Below are positions 1-7,015 of a stretch of DNA of 11,850 nucleotides, piece by piece. Source of the DNA: Prolixibacteraceae bacterium (GTDB taxonomy: Bacteria; Bacteroidota; Bacteroidia; Bacteroidales; Prolixibacteraceae); contig JAGODU010000125.1 of NCBI GenBank assembly GCA_017998095.1, positions 1 to 11,850 on the forward strand, read 5' to 3'. A program made the position numbers and the translations under genes. Each line of letters starts with the position of its first letter. Position 1 is the first letter of the stretch. The notes under the pieces were generated by a model. The model saw nothing but the letters and a program-made list of their open reading frames with translations. It searched no databases and was not told the origin of the DNA.

Positions 1-68
1 TCTTTTATTGCTTCAATGGCAACTTTGGCTTTAAACTCAGCTGTAAATTTTCGTCTTGACTTTTTCAT
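1..68 (-). CDS. IS3-family transposase OrfA, N-terminal fragment (cut by window edge)
   Basis: The reverse complement starts with ATG at 68-66 and reads MKKSRRKFTAEFKAKVAI with no stop before the window edge, giving 22 complete codons. The pattern of basic residues followed by FTxEFKxKVAxEA is the start of the helix-turn-helix domain of IS3-family OrfA proteins (Transposase_8/HTH_21 type), which bind the element's ends. In this family OrfA is normally joined to the DDE-domain OrfB by a programmed frameshift; that part would lie to the left, outside the window. The gene is divergent from the polysaccharide genes. The reading is short but the motif is distinctive. Confidence 0.8.
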   Translation of the reverse strand, partial: MKKSRRKFTAEFKAKVAIEAIK

Positions 69-118
69 AGGGCAGAAATTTTAAAGTTATTAAATTCCTG
101 TCCAGTTTTTTTAGACCA
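1..118 (-). mobile_element. IS3-family insertion sequence, one end only (element continues beyond the left edge)
   Basis: The minus strand carries the start of an IS3-type orfA at 68-1. About 50 bases upstream of its start codon is a probable terminal inverted repeat, read on the minus strand from 118 as TGGTCTAAAAAAACTGGACA. A terminus starting 5'-TG and an AT-rich stretch before orfA are typical of this family. The element end at 118 is therefore inferred from family knowledge; the other end and the target duplication lie outside the window. The element stops about 16 bases before the start codon of the first glycosyltransferase, so it was inserted at, or borders, the start of this polysaccharide cluster and may have separated it from its original promoter. 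Confidence 0.75.
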
Positions 119-134
119 CTATAGTATTAATTTT

Positions 135-1277
135 ATGAAATCTGATCGCCCATTGAGAATAATTTTTCTTTCAGGCACCTCTGGGGGCAGAAGCCTTAAA
201 TATTACGATCTTAATGAAGATAATTTTTTTGTCGGTTCATGGGCAGGATTGTTAGCTCGCCGGCTGAAGAAATATAAACCGGAGTTGGATATTTCAATAT
301 GGAGAATAGAGCCTGTGGTAAGAAAACCTTTAAGGAAAAGTGTCTTTGGCCTGGAGGGTGTGATATGGCCTTACCAGGGTATATTGATTAAAAATGTTCT
401 CTCTGTTGCCATGTATCTGACTATTTTGAAATTAAGCTTCAGATACCGGCTTATTATTCATTATCATTCATTATTTGACAGGTTCATTCTCCTGCGATTT
501 ATTCTTCCTACAAACATTAAAATAATCCTTAGTCATCATGGAGGTGTCCCACCGGTTACAGGTAGTCTTAAAGACTTTTTATTCAGGCTTACTTATAGAT
601 ATGTTTCCGGAATAACTTACTTATCTTCAAAGGCCAGGGAATACCTTAAGTCAGTAAAAGTACCGGCAAATAAGCTTCATTTTCTTCCGGTAGGTGCTGA
701 TTTTGATTTATTCAGGCCTTCAGATAAAAAAGAAGCCAGAAAAAAATTAAATCTTGATCAAGAAACGGTTTATGCAATTTATGTTGGCTCATTTTACAGG
801 ATGAAAAGCGTTGATATTATCCTGAACATTTATAAGGAGCTTAAACAGAAGTTTAAATTCAGTGTGATCTTTGTTGGGGGAGAAGATAATGAAAGCAACG
901 ATTTATATGATGAAGTAAAAAATTCTGGAAGTCCCTATTATGGGAGACAAGTATATCAAAACATGCCCGATTTTTATAATGCTGCCGATTTTTACATTCA
1001 TCCGGCGTTTAATCCTCAATTCGGAGGTCTTGATGTTGCCTGGCTTGAGGCTCTAGCTTGTAATATTCCTGTTTTAAGCCCGCAGTTAAAATACTTGGAC
1101 TTTGATTATTCGGAACTTGGTGTTACAGTTGATAAGCCGGAGGTAGTCATAGAAATGGCAGAATTTATGATCAAAAATCATAAGAGATTTAATAAATGCC
1201 GTGAAACTGCCAAATGCCAGCTTGATGCTAATACAGCTATAATAAAAAAACTTATCAAAATATATGAGGTTATTTAA
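135..1277 (+). CDS. Glycosyltransferase family 4 (GT-B fold)
   Basis: This 380-residue protein is about the usual length for a GT4 enzyme and probably acts at the cytoplasmic face of the inner membrane, moving a sugar from a nucleotide donor to the lipid-linked repeat unit. The N-terminal Rossmann half starts LRIIFLSGTSGG. The linker before the donor-binding half is LPVGADFDLFRP (184-195), a typical GT4 signature. The C-terminal half has a VGSF strand (217-220) and LEALACNIPVLSP (304-316). The first Glu of the usual E-x7-E motif is Gly297; the second Glu is kept (Glu305). The GT4 protein at 9544-10842 shares this change, so the two belong to one subfamily. The ATG at 135 begins just past the insertion-sequence end and leaves a complete N-terminal domain. 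The acceptor and sugar cannot be told. Confidence 0.85.
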   Translation: MKSDRPLRIIFLSGTSGGRSLKYYDLNEDNFFVGSWAGLLARRLKKYKPELDISIWRIEPVVRKPLRKSVFGLEGVIWPYQGILIKNVLSVAMYLTILKLSFRYRLIIHYHSLFDRFILLRFILPTNIKIILSHHGGVPPVTGSLKDFLFRLTYRYVSGITYLSSKAREYLKSVKVPANKLHFLPVGADFDLFRPSDKKEARKKLNLDQETVYAIYVGSFYRMKSVDIILNIYKELKQKFKFSVIFVGGEDNESNDLYDEVKNSGSPYYGRQVYQNMPDFYNAADFYIHPAFNPQFGGLDVAWLEALACNIPVLSPQLKYLDFDYSELGVTVDKPEVVIEMAEFMIKNHKRFNKCRETAKCQLDANTAIIKKLIKIYEVI

Positions 1278-1314
1278 AGATTTATGTTGATACTATAAGT
1301 CAGCGAAATTCACT

Positions 1315-1974
1315 ATGAAAATAATATACATAATTTCTTTTCCTCCTGCTTATGGATATAGCTGCAACCTAGCTCCAGATCATTATTGGCATAATATAAA
1401 AGGTGAAATGATTGGGATATGGAGGCAGGATTGGGGCCATATATTTGCTAAAAATGTAAAACGGTTTTATCCTGAATTTGAATTTGAGGTTTGGAGACCC
1501 GACTATAGGGCAGATAAAGAATATATTCATATTTTTGAAGATGGGATTATTCATCGTTCATTTCCAGCACAAAAAGAAACATTCTGGATAGGTCTGAAAC
1601 CGGAAAAGCGTTATACTTCCAAGGAATTGATTTCTAAATTTACGGAATGCATAAAAGCTCATAATACTAAGAAAGATTTGGTCTGTCACATTCCTTTGGA
1701 TTTTAGCTACATAGGTTATATTCTTTTAACAAAATTTGGTAATAAAGTACCTTTTTTACATACATCTCATTTAAATCAGGAACTATTAAATGTCAATTTA
1801 AGGACGTATAATCCAATCAGTTTTTTACACAGAATATTTATTTGGGGAACCTACCGGAAATATAAAAGCAAACTAAAAGAGATTGCTGTTACAGAAGACA
1901 GGATAGCTTTCTTCAAACGATATACCAGGGCAAATGTCTATCAATTTAATTTCTTGAATCTGGATATGGAATAG
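1315..1974 (+). CDS. Glycosyltransferase family 4, N-terminal half (interrupted by in-frame TAG)
   Basis: The 219 residues form only the acceptor-side Rossmann half of a GT-B enzyme. They begin MKIIYIISFPPAYGYS, similar to the start of the GT4 protein at 9544 (KIIYILCHPPHS), and include FEVWRPDYR, which parallels IECWRPYGT in that protein. Translation ends at TAG (1972-1974) after NFLNLDME, where an intact GT4 enzyme goes through its interdomain linker. The next 33 bases are open in the same frame and lead straight into the C-terminal half that starts at 2008. The simplest reading is one gene spanning 1315-2574 with a nonsense change. Separate polypeptides that assemble, read-through, or a base-call error are also possible. 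Alone, this half lacks the nucleotide-sugar binding domain and should be inactive. Confidence 0.75.
   Translation: MKIIYIISFPPAYGYSCNLAPDHYWHNIKGEMIGIWRQDWGHIFAKNVKRFYPEFEFEVWRPDYRADKEYIHIFEDGIIHRSFPAQKETFWIGLKPEKRYTSKELISKFTECIKAHNTKKDLVCHIPLDFSYIGYILLTKFGNKVPFLHTSHLNQELLNVNLRTYNPISFLHRIFIWGTYRKYKSKLKEIAVTEDRIAFFKRYTRANVYQFNFLNLDME
1972..1974 (+). other. In-frame amber stop splitting a GT4 gene
   Basis: In the frame that starts at 1315 the codons run GAT ATG GAA TAG GGG AAT AAA AAG ATA GAT AAA and continue without another stop to 2574. There is no frameshift: both halves share one frame. Across the stop the reading DME-stop-GNKKIDKREARMKLNL lines up with FDLFRPSDKKEARKKLNL in the GT4 protein at 135-1277, so the flanking residues look like an intact linker. 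One base change from a sense codon would explain it. Confidence 0.85.
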
Positions 1975-2007
1975 GGGAATAAAAAGATAGATAAAAGGGA
2001 AGCACGA

Positions 2008-2574
2008 ATGAAGCTGAACCTTCCAATGGATAAAAAGATAATTCTTTATTCCTCAAGACTTATTCCGGAAAAACAAGTTGACAAGTTGATACTTGCTTTC
2101 TCCGAGCTTAAAAGGTTTGATTTTATTTGTTATATTTCAGGTTCAGGAGAACCTCTTTATGAGGATTATCTCAGACAACTTTGTGTTGATTTATCTGTAG
2201 AGGACAAGATAATATTTACAGGATTTTTAGATCAGGAATTGGCAGATTTTTATTCTGCCAGTGACTTGTTCATAAGTACTTCAATCAGCGAAGGAGGACC
2301 GGTTTCAGTACTTAGGGCATTTGCAATGGATGTTCCTGTGATTTCAACAAATACAGGAATTGCTTGGCATATACTGAAAAACAATGAAGCGGGTATGATT
2401 ATTGACAAATTCAATCCGAAAGAATGGCGATATGCAATTGAAGAGGTTTTGAATGGGAAACAAATAAAAGTAGTGGATTCATCTATGTTAAGAGAAAAAT
2501 ATAAACTTGAAAGTTCTATTAATCAACTGGTAACTTATTATAAATTAGCTATCAGTAACTTTTATAATGATTAA
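2008..2574 (+). CDS. Glycosyltransferase family 4, C-terminal donor-binding half
   Basis: The 188 residues are the nucleotide-sugar binding half of a GT4 enzyme. ILYSSRLIPEKQ (12-23) is the strand and loop that normally hold the donor diphosphate through Arg17 and Lys22. SGSGEP (44-49), FTGFL (70-74) and LFISTSISEGGP (87-98) follow in the order expected. In the E-x7-E motif the first Glu (Glu95) is kept but the second position is Arg103, which is unusual. The ATG at 2008 is the first start after the TAG and is preceded by AGGGAA (about 8 bases away), so separate translation is possible. However, homology to the linker (DKREARMKLNL) begins upstream of that ATG, showing it was once internal. 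It is probably the lower part of a broken gene; a two-subunit enzyme is the alternative. Confidence 0.75.
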   Translation: MKLNLPMDKKIILYSSRLIPEKQVDKLILAFSELKRFDFICYISGSGEPLYEDYLRQLCVDLSVEDKIIFTGFLDQELADFYSASDLFISTSISEGGPVSVLRAFAMDVPVISTNTGIAWHILKNNEAGMIIDKFNPKEWRYAIEEVLNGKQIKVVDSSMLREKYKLESSINQLVTYYKLAISNFYND

Positions 2575-2613
2575 AATCCAATATTTCTATCGGGGATTAT
2601 TTTTCATAGGTAT

Positions 2614-3600
2614 ATGGCCAAAGTAATTATTCTGATTTTAAGTTATAATGGGAAATCCCTTTTGGGTGACTGCATCACATCTTATCTTGAAAATAAATAT
2701 TCAAAATTTCAGATCGTTGTTATTGACAACGGTTCGACAGATGGAACAAAAGAGTACATTGAATCATCTTTCCCACAGGTAAAAGTATTACGTACAGACA
2801 TTAATCTAAAGTATTCAGGCGGCTTAAACTTTGGACTTAAATATGCATTTGATCAACAAAAGTCTGACTATGTATTAATTACTAACAATGACGTAGTAGC
2901 TGATAAATACATTATTCAATCATTGGTAGATACAGCAAAATCTGATGTAAATGCCGGATTTGTGATAGGTAAAGTATACTTTCATGATAAACCGGATACT
3001 TTTCAGACTGTGGGGAAAAAAAATGATCCTGTCCTTTGGAATGGAGGACATATTGGTAAGGGGGAAAAAGATACGGGTCAGTATGATCAGATATCTGAAC
3101 GTGATTGGTGTGATGATATTTTCTGGCTTGTGAAACGAGAACTATATGAAAAAACAGGCGGCTATGATACGGAGTTTGCCTTTCAGGGTGAGGATTTTGT
3201 TACTGACCTTGGAGGGATACATGACAAAGAGGGTCAAAGCATATTTACAGCACGCACCATGATTGCCATGGGGGCAAAAGCTAATGGTGTAATTCCCATT
3301 GATACTGTACATATTGATGTTCATGACCTTGATGATCTTGAGAAAAATTTGATACTGGCAAAACAACTTGGTTTTGAGGGAATGTTGGTGCTACATCCCA
3401 AAGAGCTACCACTTGTTCATAAATATTTCTCTCCATCACAGAAGGAGGTTGATTGGGCTACTGAAATGCTTAGACTTTCTGATGAGGCTGTTGCATTAGG
3501 TAAAGGGGTAGCAGTAAAAGACAGTAAATTCATTGGACCCCCGATGGTTAAAATGGCTAAGCAGATATTAAGAAGACACATATTAATTGGGGGAAAGTAA
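2614..3600 (+). CDS. Chimeric protein: GT2 glycosyltransferase domain fused to C-terminal half of a CitE-like CoA-ester lyase
   Basis: Residues 1-195 are a GT-A glycosyltransferase family 2 domain: ILILSYNGKSLL at the start, the donor-site motif VVIDNGSTDGT (35-45), the DxD-type metal site TNND (90-93) and the GEDF motif (192-195). By hand alignment they are about 80% identical, without gaps, to the GT2 protein at 10851-11786. From residue 196 the reading changes completely to VTDLGGIHDKEG, then PIDTVHID (228-235), GFEGMLVLHPKE (253-264) and the helical tail. This is the C-terminal half of the citrate lyase beta/HpcH-HpaI aldolase family, joined at its GxED metal-site motif. The GT2 C-terminal region, including the WH and YDARN motifs of the paralogue, is lost, as are the first barrel strands of CitE. 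Neither half is complete, so activity is doubtful. An assembly join remains possible. Confidence 0.85.
   Translation: MAKVIILILSYNGKSLLGDCITSYLENKYSKFQIVVIDNGSTDGTKEYIESSFPQVKVLRTDINLKYSGGLNFGLKYAFDQQKSDYVLITNNDVVADKYIIQSLVDTAKSDVNAGFVIGKVYFHDKPDTFQTVGKKNDPVLWNGGHIGKGEKDTGQYDQISERDWCDDIFWLVKRELYEKTGGYDTEFAFQGEDFVTDLGGIHDKEGQSIFTARTMIAMGAKANGVIPIDTVHIDVHDLDDLEKNLILAKQLGFEGMLVLHPKELPLVHKYFSPSQKEVDWATEMLRLSDEAVALGKGVAVKDSKFIGPPMVKMAKQILRRHILIGGK
2620..3198 (+). repeat. Paralogous GT2 segment, copy 1 (ends at the chimera junction)
   Basis: This 579-base stretch aligns codon for codon, without gaps, with 10866-11444. The encoded residues are about 80% identical by hand count, and many third positions differ, so the duplication is not recent. 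The last part is the most alike: 3166-3191 is identical base for base to 11412-11437 (26 bases). Similarity stops abruptly after the TTT codon at 3196-3198. Confidence 0.85.
3199..3597 (+). pseudogene. citE-like CoA-ester lyase remnant (C-terminal 133 codons)
   Basis: These codons carry the C-terminal half of a CitE/HpcH-HpaI family TIM-barrel enzyme: DLGGIHDKEG, then the strand AIPxDxVH-like VIPIDTVHID, then GFEGMLVLHPKELPLV and an FSPSQKEVDWA helix. The layout matches family members such as the mycobacterial CitE protein. Full-length proteins are near 270-300 residues, so about half is absent, including the N-terminal strands with the CoA-binding and catalytic Arg and Glu. The reading frame is undamaged up to its own stop. 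No partner gene of acyl-CoA metabolism lies nearby, so the piece appears foreign to this cluster. It is expressed only as part of the chimera above. Confidence 0.8.
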
Positions 3601-3609
3601 AAATTAGAT

Positions 3610-4566
3610 ATGATAAAACCACCAATTAGCATATGTTGCCTTACTTATAATCATGAGCCTTATATTGAGCAATGCTTAGAGGGTTTTCTAATGCAAAAAG
3701 TAGATTTTCCTATTGAAATTCTAATTCATGATGATGCCTCTACAGATAAAACAGCAGAAATCATACGAAAATATGAATCAAAGTATCCTGAAATAATAAA
3801 ACCGGTTTATCAATCAGAAAACCAGTATTCTAAAGGAATAAGTGTTTCAAGAGTCTATCAGTTTCCCAGAGCTCAGGGCAAGTATATCGCTTTGTGTGAA
3901 GGAGATGATTATTGGACTGATCCTTTTAAATTACAAAAACAGGTTGATTATTTAGAGAATCATCCTGAATGTGGTTTGGTACATACAAAATGTTCTGTCG
4001 TTGATTCGGATAATAATCCAATCTCAGACGAGTATCTTAAGGAAATGAGGGAAAATATTAAAGACGGTAAAGTTTTTTACAATTTATTGGCAGGTCCGAA
4101 TTTTATACCAACGCTTTCAGTTATGCTTCGTGGGCGAATATTATCTGATATATTAAAAAAAACAAGTGAGAAAGTTTTGTCAAGTATTCAGGACTATTGG
4201 TTATGGTTAAGAGTTGCAGATGTTGCCGAAGTTAAATATCTTGATTTTAATTCCGGTACTTACAGGATTTTATCGACAAGTGTGAGCCGTAGTAAAGGGC
4301 ATGACTATTTCATTCCAAGATACTTTATCTTCATGTTAGATGCAATTGAGCAGGCAATAAATGGAACCACTTCATTTCCCGAAACAAAGGAACAAAAAGC
4401 TATTATTGCCAGAAAGATTATAGGTTTCATAAGAAACAAATATCTTTCTTTTAATCAAAAGTTATCCATAGTAAAGGTTATATATCGATGTCCTTATATT
4501 TTTACAATCCTTGCAAATTTTCTCTTTAATAAATTAATCACTCTTGGGAAAAAGAGCAATAGTTAA
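3610..4566 (+). CDS. Glycosyltransferase family 2
   Basis: This 318-residue GT-A enzyme probably adds one sugar to the growing repeat unit in the cytoplasm. It opens with ISICCLTYNHEPYIEQCLEG. The nucleotide-binding motif is HDDASTDKT (40-48), the metal-binding DxD-type motif is EGDDYW (97-102), and QDYWLW (194-199) sits where GT2 enzymes carry their catalytic acidic residue. It belongs to a GT2 group common in Bacteroidota capsule and O-antigen loci and is not closely related to the two GT2 proteins beginning SYNGKSLL. It starts 9 bases after the chimera and overlaps the flippase start by 23 bases, suggesting one transcript. The sugar transferred cannot be read from the sequence. Confidence 0.88.
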   Translation: MIKPPISICCLTYNHEPYIEQCLEGFLMQKVDFPIEILIHDDASTDKTAEIIRKYESKYPEIIKPVYQSENQYSKGISVSRVYQFPRAQGKYIALCEGDDYWTDPFKLQKQVDYLENHPECGLVHTKCSVVDSDNNPISDEYLKEMRENIKDGKVFYNLLAGPNFIPTLSVMLRGRILSDILKKTSEKVLSSIQDYWLWLRVADVAEVKYLDFNSGTYRILSTSVSRSKGHDYFIPRYFIFMLDAIEQAINGTTSFPETKEQKAIIARKIIGFIRNKYLSFNQKLSIVKVIYRCPYIFTILANFLFNKLITLGKKSNS

Positions 4567-6019
4567 AAATTCAGGACTCTTGGTGCTGCCTTCTGTTGTC
4601 AGGTTTCTTCTCGGCTTGGCAAGGGCTAAGATTGTTGCTGTTTTCCTTGGTACTTTGGGGTCAGGGGTTATGAGTCAGTTGCAGTCACTCTTAAACAGTA
4701 TATCCTCTTTCACGACTTCAGGAATGCCGGATGGGATGGTAAAACAATTAGCCCAGGCAAACAGCATAGCTAAATCAAAAACATCAATAGCATCAATAAT
4801 TAAAACATATTCTGTATTAGTCTTAAGCATTACCTTAATTGTATATACTGTGGGTTTCATCTTCTCAAAAGAGTTAACTCAGTTTGTTTTTGGGGATCTG
4901 AAATACCTGAAATACTTTCATATAGGTTTTGCTGCATTGCCAGTAATGATATTAAGCAGCTCGTCTTATGCAATTATCAAAGCATATAAAAGTATTAAAT
5001 CATTAATGTGGGCAGACTTAATTATTGCTTTATCATCCTTCATTTTATTTGTTGGTCTTGTCGTTTTATTCAAACTGACAGGGGCAATAATATACATAGT
5101 TCTGACTTTCTTTATTTCAGCAGTGACATATAGAAAAATTGCAAATGATATATTAAGAAAAGAAGGACTATCTCTCAGTGATATTTACAAAGCTGAATTT
5201 CTCAATTCCAATTTTAAGGAATTGATGTCTTTCACCGGTGTATTCCTGATATCCGGTGTGTTTGAAATTTTCGTTAATCTTTACACTCGATCAATATTAG
5301 TAAACAGTCATGGTATTAATTCTGTCGGTATTTATGCTCCAATTATCGCATGGGCAGGGTTGTTCATGGGATTTATTTTGCCGTCAATTACCACTTATTT
5401 ATATCCAAGGTTCTGTGAAGCAAAAACAAATGATGAATTAGGCCAATTGCTCAATGATATTATACGTTTACTTTGCTTTATTACAATTCCCTTTGTATTG
5501 TTTGGCATAACATTCAGAGGATATCTTATCCCACTCTTCTACAGCAAAGAATTTGAATCGGCCAGGATCTTTCTTCCATTTCATTTTGTAGCACTCTATT
5601 TCACTATTTTCAATTATTCATTTGCGCAGGTGTTCGCACCCACCGGCCGCTTAAAACAATTTATCCCGTTAATCATTTTCAATAATATTTTAACAGTAGT
5701 CCTGGTTTATTTTTTAGTACCGAAATACGGGCTTTGGGGCTGGGTCGCAAAATTCAGTATCGTTCCTGTTGTCAGTACAATTTTGTATTATATTTATTGG
5801 AAAATAACGATTAATTTTTCATTTAGTAAAACTAATTGGTATTTATTCCTGTTAATAATTTTATCATCAGCATTATTGCTTCTTTTTCGTGATAAATTGA
5901 TAATGTCTGCTTTATTGGCAATAATTACATTAACCGGCTCATGGTTTTTAATGCAATCTTCTGAAAAGAAATTCCTTTTAAATATTTTTCTTTTCAGGAA
6001 TAATAAGCCAATTATATAA
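4544..6019 (+). CDS. wzx: Wzx-type O-antigen/polysaccharide flippase
   Basis: The 491 residues are mostly hydrophobic segments separated by short charged loops, about 12-14 by eye, as in the MOP-superfamily flippases that move undecaprenyl-linked repeat units across the inner membrane. The N-terminal stretch GLLVLPSVVRFLLGLARAK and the following LGTLGSGVMSQLQ resemble O-antigen translocases such as WzxE. The best start is TTG at 4544: an in-frame TAA at 4535-4537 blocks any start further upstream, no ATG occurs until about 40 codons later, and the first helix needs residues near the start. TTG (4580) and GTG (4583) are alternatives. The 23-base overlap with the preceding GT2 gene suggests translational coupling. 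It indicates a Wzx/Wzy-type assembly route, although no Wzy polymerase is in the window. Confidence 0.85.
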   Translation: MGKRAIVKNSGLLVLPSVVRFLLGLARAKIVAVFLGTLGSGVMSQLQSLLNSISSFTTSGMPDGMVKQLAQANSIAKSKTSIASIIKTYSVLVLSITLIVYTVGFIFSKELTQFVFGDLKYLKYFHIGFAALPVMILSSSSYAIIKAYKSIKSLMWADLIIALSSFILFVGLVVLFKLTGAIIYIVLTFFISAVTYRKIANDILRKEGLSLSDIYKAEFLNSNFKELMSFTGVFLISGVFEIFVNLYTRSILVNSHGINSVGIYAPIIAWAGLFMGFILPSITTYLYPRFCEAKTNDELGQLLNDIIRLLCFITIPFVLFGITFRGYLIPLFYSKEFESARIFLPFHFVALYFTIFNYSFAQVFAPTGRLKQFIPLIIFNNILTVVLVYFLVPKYGLWGWVAKFSIVPVVSTILYYIYWKITINFSFSKTNWYLFLLIILSSALLLLFRDKLIMSALLAIITLTGSWFLMQSSEKKFLLNIFLFRNNKPII

Positions 6020-6026
6020 TTTATTT

Positions 6027-7013
6027 ATGGACTTTGAATTAAAAATGAATGAAATCAGCGGGAAAAGAATTTTAATTCTTGGAGGGCTGGGCTTTGTTGG
6101 TCACAACCTTATTAAATTCCTTGTTGATAATTATGACTGTGAAATAATCTGCATAGATAACTGTATTAATAGTTCTCCGGTAGTCCTGAATGGGTATTTA
6201 GATAAAATAACTTTTTTAGAGTTAGATGCAGAAAAGTTGGAAGGATATGAAAGTCATATAATTTCAGCGGATTACATTTTTAACTTAGCCTGTATCCAGG
6301 TGGCACATTCTGCAGACGACCCCCTTGAAGATTTGAGGGTAAACGCATCTGTAAATCTCAGGCTTTTAGAGTTCATCAGAAGAAATAATATTTTTGGCAT
6401 TAAGAAGTTTGTTTACACATCATCCTGTTCAGTATATGGTCATTCATCAAAACTTCCGGTTTCGGAACAAGACAATGTAAAACCGCTTAGTCACTATGCG
6501 GCTACGAAATACCTTGGAGAACGATATACCATCCTCTATAACAAACTTTATGGCATTCCGACTACTGCTATAAGGTATTCAAATGTTTACGGCGTTGGAC
6601 AAAATGCTAATAATTCTTACTGCGGAGTACTTGGCATTTTCATTAAACAAGCCTTAACGGGAGATTCATTGACTATAATAGGAGATGGTGAACAAACCCG
6701 GGATTATACTTATATAACAGACGCGGTCAAAGCTACAATTTTAGCTGCAATCCATAATGAATCAACCGGGGATACATTTAATATCGCCACCTGTAAAGAA
6801 ACCAGTGTGAATCAATTGGTTGACATCATTAGATTATTTGTGAATGATTTATCTGTTAAACAAATACCGGAAAGGGACATTGATAACATAAGGAGGAGAT
6901 TGATTGACATAGAAAAGATAAATACAAAACTGGGATGGGCACCGCAAGTGAGTATAATTAAGGGGATAGGGCTTACTCTGGATTGGTATAAAAAGGAATT
7001 AAATATTATTTGA
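6027..7013 (+). CDS. NAD-dependent nucleotide-sugar epimerase/dehydratase (extended SDR)
   Basis: The 328-residue protein is a normal-length extended short-chain dehydrogenase acting on a nucleotide sugar in the cytoplasm. The Rossmann motif is GGLGFVG (19-25), with Asp44 at the end of the second strand favouring NAD over NADP. The catalytic set is the TSS motif (131-133) and Y157-x3-K161 in HYAATKY. RYSNVYG (183-189) and the GDGEQTRDYTYI segment match UDP-glucose 4-epimerase-like and dTDP-glucose dehydratase-like enzymes. The Ser-Cys-Ser next to the active site is more like an epimerase than a 4,6-dehydratase, which would show a TDE-type motif; the reaction is otherwise unresolved. It lies 7 bases after wzx and just before the amidination cassette, so it may make the sugar that is amidinated. 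Confidence 0.85.
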   Translation: MDFELKMNEISGKRILILGGLGFVGHNLIKFLVDNYDCEIICIDNCINSSPVVLNGYLDKITFLELDAEKLEGYESHIISADYIFNLACIQVAHSADDPLEDLRVNASVNLRLLEFIRRNNIFGIKKFVYTSSCSVYGHSSKLPVSEQDNVKPLSHYAATKYLGERYTILYNKLYGIPTTAIRYSNVYGVGQNANNSYCGVLGIFIKQALTGDSLTIIGDGEQTRDYTYITDAVKATILAAIHNESTGDTFNIATCKETSVNQLVDIIRLFVNDLSVKQIPERDIDNIRRRLIDIEKINTKLGWAPQVSIIKGIGLTLDWYKKELNII

Positions 7014-7015
7014 CA

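Noticed and set aside
56..84. Outward-facing promoter in the insertion-sequence end (TTGACT, 17 bases, TTTTAA)
   Set aside because: The -10-like part is weak and Bacteroidota use a different consensus (TAnnTTTG), which I do not see at the right place; support is too thin for a feature.
3142..3632. Two minus-strand open frames across the chimeric gene
   Set aside because: Neither resembles a known protein and both oppose a coding sequence with clear family motifs.
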